Source: Pictodentalium vernedei (taxonomy: Eukaryota; Mollusca; Scaphopoda; Dentaliida; Dentaliidae). From it: DNA of 64,000 nt. The stretch lies in assembly GCA_031216915.1 (NCBI GenBank), contig CM062296.1, positions 457,016,681 through 457,080,680 on the forward strand, given 5' to 3'. The notes beneath the pieces are model-generated. The model was not told the DNA's origin. It did not search any database and was given only the letters and a program-made list of their open reading frames with translations. Shown here piece after piece: positions 31,195 to 41,334 of this stretch (positions within the stretch are counted from its first letter, which is position 1; the number at the start of each line of letters is the position of its first letter). The translations under genes were made by a program, and so were the position numbers.

Positions 31195-32381
31195 TATACC
31201 CCCACAAAACAAGCTTTAAGGGGTATAAAGGAGTTAATTTGTCCCGTCGGTCGGTCTGTCGGCATCGTCTGTCCTTTGCACATGTAAACTTGGGGAGCGA
31301 ACTGCTTCCACAGGTTTTGCCGCATTTTCATGAAACTTCACAAAAATAATCAACATTTGCCGCTTGGTTTCAAGATGGCCGACTGGTGGCCATATTGGAT
31401 TTTGCAAAATACTTGTGGAGCAAACTACTTCTACAGTTTTTGTTGCATTTTCATGAAACTCAATATAAATTGATCGGCATGATGAGGAGCAGTGCGTGAC
31501 ATAAATTCTTTCCCGATCAGATCAAGATGGCCGACTGGAGGCCATATTGGATTTTACAAAATACTTGTGGAGCGAACTACTTCCACAGTTTTAGTCGCAT
31601 TCTCATGAAACTTCATCAAATTGATCAACATGATGAGGAGCAGTGCTTGACAATCTTTTTCCTGGTCGGTTTCAAGATGGCCAACTGGTGGCCATTTTGG
31701 ATTTTGCAAAATACTTGTGGAGCGAACTACTTCAGTTTTTGCTGCATTTTCATGTAACTCAATATTAATTGATCGACAGGGGGCGTGGTGGCTCAGTTGG
31801 TAGAGGTGCAGGCTGCAAGCCAAGAGGTCCTCGGTTCGAATCCCACCTGCGGCAACCGCATTGTGTCCTTGGGCAAGACACTTCACCCCGATTGCCTACA
31901 TGGGGGCCCGATGACGCTGTGTACTGAGACTTACTGCACGTCAATGGTGCGCATGTCTTCAACCAATCTAACCCTGCCTGTGCTGCGGTGCAGAGTTCAG
32001 AGTTACGATGTTGGAGAGCTGACAGCTGCTCGTCGTTGTTCGGTGGTTCTCTCCGGGTACTCCGGCTTCCTCCACCCGTAAAACTGTCACGGTCACGATT
32101 AGCCATTGTGCATAAGTATGTGACCTTAAACACCAATAAATAAATAATAAATAATAAGTATGTGACCTTAAACACCAATAAATAAATAAATAAATATTAA
32201 TTGATCGACATGATGAGAAGCAGTGCGTGACATAATTGTTTTTCCAATCGAATTCAAGATGGCCGAATGGTGGACATATCAGATTTTTTTTTTACTCACA
32301 AAAATTGAATCCCCCCTTTCAGTCACCCACACTAGGTGGTATGCCATGGTGGGAGTATACCAGGCGACAGACCATCTCTAG
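31195..32381 (+). repeat. Family G Helitron-like element with ~120-bp repeats, interrupted by a SINE
   Basis: Starts TATACCCCCACAAAACAAGC directly after family A copy 3. Core units contain TTCATGAAACTTCA, TCAAGATGGCCGACTGG and GTGGCCATATTGGATTTTGC. It ends GGGAGTATACCAGGCGACAG and ACCATCTCTAG before TTTA. A SINE sits inside at 31779-32193. Confidence 0.8.
31779..32193 (+). mobile_element. tRNA-derived SINE, full length, with 17-bp target duplication
   Basis: The head GGGGGCGTGGTGGCTCAGTT holds box A (TGGCTCAGTTGG) and GGTTCGAATCC is box B of a polymerase III promoter. The anticodon-like loop CTGCAAG would be GCA (Cys). The body has CTCTCCGGGTACTCCGGC and TTCCTCCACC, a central block shared by many animal SINEs. 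The tail is GTGACCTTAAACACCAATAA with TAAA repeats, duplicated once. ATATTAATTGATCGACA flanks both sides (31762-31778 and 32194-32210). The element is non-coding and would need a LINE reverse transcriptase in trans. Confidence 0.93.
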
Positions 32382-32533
32382 TTTATTTTGGGGCTCACTG
32401 TTTTGCCCTAAATTGGGCACATTAAAACAGAAATAAGTCCTATCCTGTTACGTTTGTCATGACTTTGTGTTTCTATGGTTACATTATGATGAAAGTTATT
32501 CTCAAATACAGAAGAGGTGCTAGTCCTGGTAAT

Positions 32534-32840
32534 TATACCCCCCGCAAACAAAGTTTGGGGGAGTATATAGGAATCGCCCTGTCTGTCCATCCGTCCGGCC
32601 ATCTGTCTGTCCGTCCTTACTCCTCCTAAACCGTTTGAAGAATTTTCATGAAACTTTACACAATGGAAGAACTCCATATGAAGATGTGCATGAAGCAATA
32701 TAATTCCGTTCTGACATTTCCAAGGGGAGATAATCTAACTTATACATTTCAATTGCTACATCATATGGTTGTGTCCTCGTAGGCCCAACAACTGAGGCGC
32801 GGGGGATATCACTTTGTGAGCTTGCTCACAGTATCTCTAG
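32534..32840 (+). repeat. Helitron-like element, family G relative
   Basis: Starts TATACCCCCCGCAAACAAAG and ends GGCGCGGGGGATATCAC, hairpin TGTGAGCTTGCTCACA (32815-32830), GTATCT and CTAG at 32837-32840 before TT. A hairpin a few bases before a CTAG 3' end and TT at the insertion site are the standard marks of Helitron/Helentron termini. Confidence 0.75.
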
Positions 32841-33204
32841 TTCATTCTTGTTTCCCCGGAAACAAAATTGCTGTGGAAAACTTGGTACTTCTATGGCAAT
32901 TGCTGTGAAGCCTGTTTGATAGTGTGAAAATCATCATGGGGCAGGGCATAGTCTCAATTGCCATGTATATGTCGTGTGTGGTGAAGTGAAAACTTTCAAG
33001 TAACTTTAACATGTGAAAGTAGTTCGAGGTACATGTGTATATAATCACAATCAATGTGCAGAATCTTTCACTCCTTTTGATCGTTCCAATATCAAGAACT
33101 GTGTGAATGCTGAGAAAAAATCTTGGAAGTAAGCATGCGACTTGTTCAGTACGTATAGTTTAAGTGAAAATATGATGCAGCATAACTACAAGCTAAGTAT
33201 CTCA

Positions 33205-33314
33205 CTGCTTCTATGTTAATAACACCAGAATCTGACATCAGTTTCTGGAAAGCTCTGTAAGAGCTTTCAAGAAACTGATTTCAGATTCTGGTGTTATCAA
33301 CATAGAAGAAGCAG
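33205..33314. repeat. 110-bp near-perfect hairpin
   Basis: Arms of about 52 nt: CTGCTTCTATGTTAATAACA ... GGAAAGCTCT pairs with AGAGCTTTCAAG ... TGTTATCAACATAGAAGAAG. The small loop is around GTAA. It is probably a foldback MITE; no other copy is in the window. Confidence 0.85.
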
Positions 33315-33722
33315 AACACATAGTTTCTAGTGATTATGCTGCAACTTGTACTGTAAATTGTAAGATTAGCAATATAGCTTAGTGCATCACACATGGTTTG
33401 ATTCCTTGTGTAACCTGGAAGTTGTGCAATTTCTGCCACCACAAGGCTTTCTGAAGAAACCATCCTCGGCAGTATTTTTGCTGTGGATATTTTTCATTTC
33501 CTCGGCACTGCTGATTTCTGAGGGTGAATTACCAGGGCTGAGGCACAGAGAATTTATCTATTTTTCTTCATGTGTTCACACCTCTAATTTGGGCACACCT
33601 GTAAACGGTGTGAAGTTGGGATAATCTAAAGGCCTGCCAACGAAATGGCCACCGATGAACTGGGATTTGGGTGCAGTTTGAAAGTAGAGTTGATAGTTTC
33701 ATTTTTCCTCATTATTTTTCAG

Positions 33723-33806
33723 AGTTTATGAACAACACAAATTGTCAAAAGAACAGTGGGAAGAGAGAATTATAAACTGGTGGGGTGAACACAAATCCAT
33801 GATGAG
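33723..33806 (+). CDS. ERM gene, FERM exon d
   Basis: Acceptor TTATTTTTCAG; the first A completes the split Arg codon from exon c. It is 84 nt, ending AG before donor GTAAAT. Encodes [20 protein letters not shown] and GEHKSMM, the end of the F2 lobe. The W-E-E-R-I-x-x-W pattern is constant in ERM proteins; the 84-nt length agrees with the equivalent vertebrate exon as I recall. [11 protein letters not shown] is more diverged than the neighbouring exons. Confidence 0.95.
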
Positions 33807-34007
33807 GTAAATCAGACCGGCTTTTTTCTTTTGAAATATCTCTTAGTGCTTCTTGTAGGGGCAGTTCTCTGTCAGATAACATAGTCCAGCAGATCCTACT
33901 CGGTCAGATACTTATTAATAGAGTAAACTTGTAATGCACCAAATGATTTCTCACAAATTTAGCACATTATTTGGTTGTTAATTGCATTTTGAGTACATTT
34001 TGTCCCT

Positions 34008-34072
34008 TGAGTGGAACAAAAGGCTATATGCAGCACCTTAGCGTTGCAAATGGTGCCTTGTTCCACTCAATG
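34008..34072. repeat. Small hairpin element, family L, copy 2
   Basis: Arms GTCCCTTGAGTGGAAC and GTTCCACTCAATGGAT, with an inner near-palindrome around GCACCTTAGCGTTGC. Related to 2246-2315. Confidence 0.55.
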
Positions 34073-34447
34073 GATAATTTCTTGTAAATCCCTGTTAATT
34101 GAATAAGAGTTTCTGTAATATATTGAAATTTTATTTGACAACCTCCAAGTTTCTTTTCATAAAACAGTTATTTTGGGCCTAAAAATGTTTAGTGCAAGTA
34201 TTTTGTCCGTGAAACCTTGTTTGATGGAGCTACAGCTCTCTCAATCAATGTATAAAGTATTAGATATTAAAGGCCAAATTCCAAATTCAGACTTGGATCA
34301 TTTTTAAGCAACAAGCAGATGTCCTAATATGCACCTTTGGGTAAATTTGAAAGTTACATTCTATGTACTTGGCAGTTGTTTCTTGGCAAATCTTTCGAAT
34401 GCTAAGCAACAGGATTTAAGCTGTCAATACTCAATTTATGACCAGTG

Positions 34448-34678
34448 GCCAATACTATATATCTTTTACAATTGTATTTTCAAGAATTGTACTATATAGT
34501 AAAAAGTTTAAATGGGTTGAAATGAACCGTTAGCATTTTCCAAGATGTGGCAATTTGCCAGTTGTCAAATTGCCATATCTTTTAAAATGACAATGATTCA
34601 TTTCAGTCAGTTATATTAATAATTAGAAAATACAATTCCAGAAAATACATATGTAAAAGTTTTATAGTATTGGCCCCA
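34448..34678. repeat. Foldback MITE family J, full copy
   Basis: Outer arms GGCCAATACTATATATC and TTTTATAGTATTGGCC; inner arms AGCATTTTCCAAGATGTGGC and CATATCTTTTAAAATG around CAATTTGCCAGTTGTCAAATTG. No coding sequence. Confidence 0.8.
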
Positions 34679-34680
34679 GG

Positions 34681-34885
34681 ATATAAGGAATTGACGAAAT
34701 TCTGTTTTGTAGTTTATTTCTATCAAGTAAATAATTTCTACTGAAGTTGGCCTTCAATTGAGTATTCAGTTATCTAAGTTCTGCTATGCCTGCAATAACC
34801 AGGAATAAATTCTTCCTGTGTTGGAGTCGAGTTACAGTTTAACTCCCACTTCGACTTGTACTATTAACATTAATCTTGTTTTCTT
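34681..34885. repeat. Duplicated ~200-bp segment, first copy
   Basis: Shares AAGGAATTGACGAAATTCTG, TTCAGTTATCTAAGTTCTGC, AATAACCAGGAATAAAT and GACTTGTACTATTAACATTA with 35624-35830, about 945 bp downstream in the same orientation. The sequence between the copies differs. Confidence 0.75.
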
Positions 34886-35623
34886 TCAATAAAAAACTAA
34901 TTCTGCTCCACCAACCTATCTGTTACTTTTAAAATTCATGCAAAAAAAATATATAAATAAATAAATTAAAAAATACTGGTAATGTTGCTGGAACATATGC
35001 ACAGTTTCATCTAATTAAATTTCCAAACAATAACGCCCCACCCCTTCATCCTGGAACAGCACATGCATAGTAACATTTAATTGACTAATGGAAATTGGGC
35101 TGGAAAAAATTTGCATAAAGTGGATTCCAAACAATTATCCCCCACCTCCTTGCAACACTTTTTAAAATTCAAGTTAGAAAAAAGGAGCTAAAATATGGGA
35201 ACATCAGCACAGTTTCAGCAAATGGATCACTGTGATAAGGGAAAGTACACTCACTGGAAAAAGAATGCACAATAAACTTTGCACAAAAACAATTGCCCAC
35301 CCCCTTTCCCCATTTCAGCTTTTTCCCACACTCAATCAAATTTGTGCTAGGAGTCAAAAAAAGATGAAAAAATTGAATTTCAAAAAGGTGAGAAAGGTGC
35401 TGAAGATTGCTGGAACACAAGCACTGTTTCAACTAATGGACCTCCATCAAGAAAATTAGACTGATTAAATTAGGAAAATTACTGCATGAATTAACATTTT
35501 GCAAACTTACTTTAGGCGTACCTAATTCAGCCAATGTGCAGCAAAAATGCATAAAACTATCCAGGCCTTTTGGAGTTAAACTCAGTTTATCACCAGGATA
35601 TAAAAACTCAATTTATCACCAGG

Positions 35624-35830
35624 ATATAATTAAGGAATTGACTAAATTCTGTTTGGTAGCTTGACTATTTCTATCTAGTAAATATTTTCTACTAAAGCTG
35701 GCCTTCAGTTAAGCTTTCAGTTAACTCAGTTCTGCTATGCCAGAAATAACCAGGAATAAATGTTTTCCGTGTTGGTGTCAAGTTGCTGTTCAACTCACAC
35801 TTTGACTTGTACTATTGACATTAATCTTGT
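35624..35830. repeat. Duplicated ~200-bp segment, second copy
   Basis: Diverged direct copy of 34681-34885. It is preceded by a short tandem phrase, CTCAATTTATCACCAGGATA, occurring twice. Confidence 0.75.
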
Positions 35831-36407
35831 TGGACTTTTTTTTTTCTTTTTTTATTGGCCTTTCTCAACATATAACTTTGGGGATTTGTCCAACACAATT
35901 TAGACTCCTGTCTTGTTTGAATATAATTTGCCACAGTGCTGTATTTTTACAAGTACACCACTCCCCCACCTCCATACACACACGACATAAAATACACTGA
36001 TAAACCAAGAAGAGACTTGTTTTATTCTGAAAAACGGAAATTATTTAAATAGGGGATTGCTCTATTCTTGACAAAATATTCACATTTCTTTTGATAATTG
36101 ATGTTAGAAATTCAATGCTGATCATATTATAAATAGGGGAGGGATGTATTTTACAATTTATGGTGGTTTAGTGTATCCTCCCCTCCCCCCCCCCCCTCCC
36201 CCCCTCCCCCATCAAAAAAAAAAAAAAACATTTACTAAGTCACAAAAGAACATGAAACACAAGTTTCAAGTCAGAAATCTCTGAAATTTGGATTGTGCTA
36301 GATCATGCAATTGTCCAGGTTTTCGAAAAAAAAACTTTGGAATATGAAGTCTTTCCCTCTTTATACTTTTGGAATACTTTGTATTCCAATTTAGAGTTCA
36401 AATTTAT

Positions 36408-37974
36408 TTTTAGCTTACCTCAGGGAGCTTTACTAACCACTTTCCATCTGTTTGTCTATCGTCTGTAGTTATATTTACATTATTGTCGTCTCAGAAACCA
36501 TTGGGCTGAATTGAACCAAATTTCATGTGCATGGTCCTTATATGTCTATTCAAGTTTGTTGAAATAATGTTGTCCGTTTCATAGGGAGGGGGTGATGGAA
36601 AAAGCTCCAAATTTTTTTTTAAAATCTTATGAACCAGTGGGTGCAGTGAATTGATATTTGGTATGGAGCTTCCTTTTGAGGTGTAGGCTCAAGTTTGTTC
36701 AAACAAAGTTCATGGAGCAATATTTGCTTTTGCAATGGGAGGGGGGATTATTTTTGGCCCCCGCCCAAAATTTATTTTTTCTGATCTGATGGTCCGATTT
36801 GAACCAAATTTGGTATGTGGTATTATTGAGTCATAAGTACTTGATTCATGCCAACCCCAGGCGCTAAAAATAGAAATATTTCCAAATGTCCATGTTTCCC
36901 AAACCACATGGAGGAGAAAACTGTTATTTGGTATGAAGCTTCCTCGAGACCAGTAGAATGGCCTGGTAAACAAAAAAATACTATCAGTTGTTCTGGGGGG
37001 GTGGGGGGGGGGGGGGCATTGAAAAAATGCTGATTCACCTTTACTTAGCAGCATATTTGTATCAAAAAATTAAATTAAAACATTTCTTCAGAATCACTAA
37101 TCAGAATCTTTTGATATTTGGTATACAGTATCCATATGGGGTAGGTGGGGGGAGGGGGGGGGGGCAGATACAAGTGTGTTAAAATTAAGCCCCTCCGTTC
37201 AGATTTGGGCTCAATACATCATTGTTACGAGGGTCAGATTCAAGTTTGTTCTAATAAAGCCCCTCAGTTAATATTTGGGATTCCTATGGGGTCCCGAATT
37301 TTATCGTAGGACAATATGGGGGATAAGCTTTAAAAATCTTCTTTAGAACCACTAGTTGGAATCTTTTAATATTTAGTATTCATCATTGTTATGAGGGTCA
37401 AATTCAAGTTTGTTCGAATAAAGTCCCTCAGTTTATATTTAGGCTTCCTGGGGGGGCCCAAATTTTAACTTGGTGCAATATGGGGAATTATCTTTAAAAA
37501 TCATCTTCAGATCCACCAATATGAAGAAATTTCTTTAGAAATCTTTAAAGATCAACCCGTCAGAATCCTTTCAAATTTGGTATACATCATATCTAGAAGG
37601 GGTGTGGGGTGGCAAATTCAAGTTCCTTCAATTCGAAACCCTGGCTTAATATTTGGGCCCTCTGAGTTTGGGGCAGGTTAGGTTCAAGTTTGTTCAAATT
37701 CATTCCTTACTGTTTTTCCACAAAAATTTGCCTTTCAAACTACAGTGACATAACCTTGGAAGTTTGGCAGTGCTTATCTACAGCTGATAGAATTGGAAGC
37801 AGTCATGAGGACCTATGATAATAATCATCCGACATGGACACAAGAGTTATGAATAATTTCTTGGCTTCATTCCTCTGTAGTGTTGATAAACCATGACGAA
37901 CTGAATGTGACCCAAAATACTTCTTTGAACCACTTTGTCAGGCCATTGATTAAGGCCCCTTGGGGCTTCTTCTT
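36408..37974 (+). repeat. Family E tandem-repeat element, copy 3
   Basis: Starts TTTTTAGCTTACCTCAGGG with a GAGCTTTAC partner, and has units with TTTGATATTTGGTATAC, ATTCAAGTTTGTTC and AAAAATCTTC. Ends TCAGGCCATTGATTAAGG with hairpin AAGGCCCCTTGGGGCTT and TTCTTT. Poly(G) runs at 36996-37018 and 37140-37164 lie inside. Confidence 0.82.
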
Positions 37975-38047
37975 TATTCTTGTAATAACATTTAGATTGT
38001 GTTTGCTATCTATGTGCACTTTTTTGTTATACCCTGGGAAGCTTATT

Positions 38048-40548
38048 AGTCCCCTACCGGAACCGTAAGGGGACTATAGGATTGCACTCCGTCTATCTGT
38101 CCGTCTGTCTGTCCATCTTTCTCTCTGTTTTTATGTTACCACCTCTCCCTCCAACATGCTTTAAGCTACACCTTTCATATTTGATACATGGATAAATTGT
38201 TCTGAGGGGATGATGCATGCTCAAAGTCTTTGTTTCAAAATCCAAGATGGCGGGATGGCGGCCATTTTTGTTGTGTTTTTTTAAGCTTTCTTCTCTGTTT
38301 TCATGTTACCACTCTTCCCTCCAACATGGTTCAAGCTACACTTTGCATATTTGGCACATGAATAGAGGGTTGGGAGGGGATGATGCATGTTCAATATTTT
38401 TAGTCCCCTACGGGAACCGTAAGGAGACTATAGGATTGCACTCCGTCCGTCCATCCGTCCGCCTGTCTGTCTGTCCGTCTGTCCATCTGTCTGTCTGTCT
38501 GTTTTTTATGTTACCACCCCTCCCACCAACATGGTTCAAGCTACACCTTTCATATTTGGTACATGGATAAATGGTTCTAAGGGGATGATGCACACTCAAA
38601 ATTTTTTTTCAAAATCCAAAATGGCGGAATGGCGGCCATTTTTGTTGTGTTTTTTAAAGCTTTTTTTCTCTATTTTCATGTTACCACCCCTCCCACCAAC
38701 ATGGTTCAAGCTACACCTTTCATATTTGGTACATGGATAAATGGTTCTAAGGGGATGATACACGCTCAAAATTTTTTTTCCAAAATCCAAGATGGCGGAA
38801 TGGCGGCCATTTTTGTTGTGTTTTTTAAGCTTTTTTTCTCTATTTTCATGTTACCACCCCTCCCACCAACATGGTTCAAGCTACACCTTTCATATTTGGT
38901 ACATGGATAAATGGTTGTGAGGGGATGATGCACTCTCAAAATTTTTTTGTCAAAATCCAAGATGGCGGCCATTTTTATTGTGGTTTTTTTTAAGCTTTTT
39001 TCTCTATTTTATGTTACCACCCCTCACTCCAACATGGTTCAAGCTACACTTTTTATATGTGGCACATGGATAGAGGGTTGTAATGGGATGTTGCAGGTTC
39101 AATATTTGTTTTTCAAAATTCAAGATGGCTCCATGGCAACCATTTCTGTTGTGTTTTTTAAGCTTTTTTCTCTATTTTTTGTTACCACTGCTCCCTCCAA
39201 CATGGTTCAAGCTGCACTTTTCATATATGGTACATGGATAAAGGGGTTGTGAGGGGATTATGCACGCTCAATACTTTTTTTTCAAAATCTAACATCTGTC
39301 TGTCTGTCTGTTTTTATGTTACGACCTCTCCATCTAATATGCTTCAAGCTACACCTTTCATATTTGGTACATGAATAAATGGTTCTGAGGGTATGATGCT
39401 CTGTCAATATTTATTTTAAAAAATCCAAGATGGCAGAATGGCTGCCATTATTGTTGTGTTTTTTAAGCTTTTTTCTCTATTTTATGTTACCACCCCTCCC
39501 TCCAACATGGTTCAAGCTACGCCTTTCATATATGGTACATGGATAAAGGGTTGTGAGGGGATTATGCACGCTCAATATTTCTTTTTCAAAATCCAATCTT
39601 GATGCTTATATACTTTGTCTTCTGTGACAAAAACACCTTATGTCGCAAAAGCGCCGTAGGGGACTAATACCACCTCGGTGGTCAAACACTTGTTTTTTTC
39701 AAAATCCAAGAGGGCGGCCATTTTTGCTGTGTTTTTTTTTAGCTTTTTTCTCTATTTTATGTTACCACCCCTCACTCCAACATGGTTCAAGCTACACTTT
39801 TCATATTTGGCACATGGATAGAGGGTTGTGATGGGATGATGCACGTTCAATATTTTTTTTTCAAAATTCAAGATGGCGCCATGGCAGCCATTTTTGTGTT
39901 TTTTAAGCTTTTTTCTCTATTTTATGTTACCACCCCCTCCCTCCAACATGGTTCAAGCTACACCTTTCATATATGCTACATGGATAAGGGGTTGTGAGGG
40001 GATTATGCACGCTCAATATTTTTTGTCTGTTCGTCTGTCTGTTTTTATGTTACCACCTCTCCCTCCAACATGCTTTAAGCTACACCTTTCATATTTGGTA
40101 CGTGGATAAATGGTTCTGAAGGAATGATGCACGCTTAATATCTTTTTTTCAAAATCCAAGATGGCAGAATGGCGGCCATTTTTGCTGTGTTTTTTAAGCT
40201 TTTTTTTTCCTCTATTTTTATGTTACCACCCCTCCCTCCAACATGGTTCAAGCTACACTTCTCTCAATTCTCAATTTTTAGATTCCATTCACATTTGAAA
40301 TCCTGTCTGATAACCTGTATTTTACCCAAACCACCCCCAGGTCTGACACTCCTGTTGGCTGTTGTCATGAAACCCGAACTGTCCCCAGGCCGAACCGTCC
40401 CCAATTATTTTACCAAAACTTCCCCCCACCCCCACCCCCAGGTCTGATACTCCTGCTGACTGTGGTCATGTCATACATGACAAAAACACCTTATGTCATA
40501 AAAGCGCCGTAGGGGACTAATACCACCTCAGTGATCAAACACTTGTTT
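38048..40548 (+). repeat. Family I tandem-repeat element, outer copy
   Basis: Starts AGTCCCCTACCGGAACCG (hairpin with CCGTAAGGGGACT) and ends GTAGGGGACTAATACCACCT, then CAAACACTTGTTT. Units of about 170 bp contain TGTTACCACCCCTCCC, CAACATGGTTCAAGCTACAC, TCCAAGATGGCGG and GGCGGCCATTTTTG. The AAGATGGCGGCC phrase is a consensus YY1 site. Confidence 0.85.
38401..39693 (+). repeat. Family I element, inner copy nested in the outer one
   Basis: A second complete set of ends (AGTCCCCTACGGGAACCG at 38402; GTAGGGGACTAATACCACCT, hairpin ACCACCTCGGTGGT, CACTTGTTT ending about 39693) lies within the outer array. The outer unit is interrupted within a run of T (CAATATTTTT | TTTTCAAAATCC). Confidence 0.75.
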
Positions 40549-40691
40549 CAAATGAGGGTATCTTTGCAATTGTTGCTCATTGGAACGAGCATGTACTTAT
40601 GAGTCACCATAGGATAGGTTATACTTTTGATGAAAAAATTATAAAATCTGAATAGTGAGTTTTGTCAGTAACTCTGCATTTTTCATTTCAG

Positions 40692-40838
40692 AGAAGATGC
40701 AATGATGGAGTACTTGAAGATAGCCCAAGATTTAGAGATGTATGGAGTGAACTATTTTGATATCAAAAACAAAAGGGCCTCTGATCTCCTCCTAGGTGTA
40801 GATGCTTTAGGTTTAAATGTTTATGAAAAAGACGACAG
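40692..40838 (+). CDS. ERM gene, FERM exon e
   Basis: Acceptor TCATTTCAG; 147 nt, first A completes the preceding Arg codon, ends AG before donor GTAACT. Encodes [40 protein letters not shown] and LNVYEKDD, the F2-F3 linker and start of the F3 (PTB-like) lobe. [18 protein letters not shown] is nearly invariant in ERM and merlin; the flanking [20 protein letters not shown] favours ERM. The 147-nt size equals the vertebrate exon as I recall. Confidence 0.97.
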
Positions 40839-41334
40839 GTAACTATTTCTTTGCGTTTTCATTTTTCATTCTAGGCATCAGAGTCGAGGAATACTCCATT
40901 TATTTTCGAAAGTAGTATATGCATATTATTGACAGTTTTATGCAAATTGTCACTTTTATAAGTTTATTTTTTTTCAAATTGGAAAATACAACTTCAAACG
41001 AAGCACAGGGAAACCTTTACATATAGAATTTATCAGTTCTCTAGACTTTCAACTTTTTACCCAGGAAATTTGTAACAACTATGCATACTATACACATATC
41101 CAAAACTTTATTTGCTTCAGACCGCTTTATTCAGGTAGCTGTGGATTCTTGAAGAACATTGAAGTGAATGTTTTTTCAAGGCATTGAAAATGCTTGTAAA
41201 GAGACAAGAAACTTATTAAGTCTTTCGCTGCTAAACGTGACTAAAGTCGAATTACCCAAATCGTTGCCAATCGTGACTAAAGTCAAAATTTGAAACCAGA
41301 TAGTATGTCTGTTCTAGGGGAACTAACTCTCTTA
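40839..41334 (+). other. Start of ERM intron e-f
   Basis: No frame or repeat recognised apart from a short phrase CGTGACTAAAGTC repeated at 41236 and 41272. Confidence 0.4.

Noticed and set aside
31779..31852. Functional tRNA-Cys gene
   Set aside because: Boxes A and B are present, but the sequence continues into a SINE body and tail with target duplications, and the head does not fold as a clean cloverleaf by eye.
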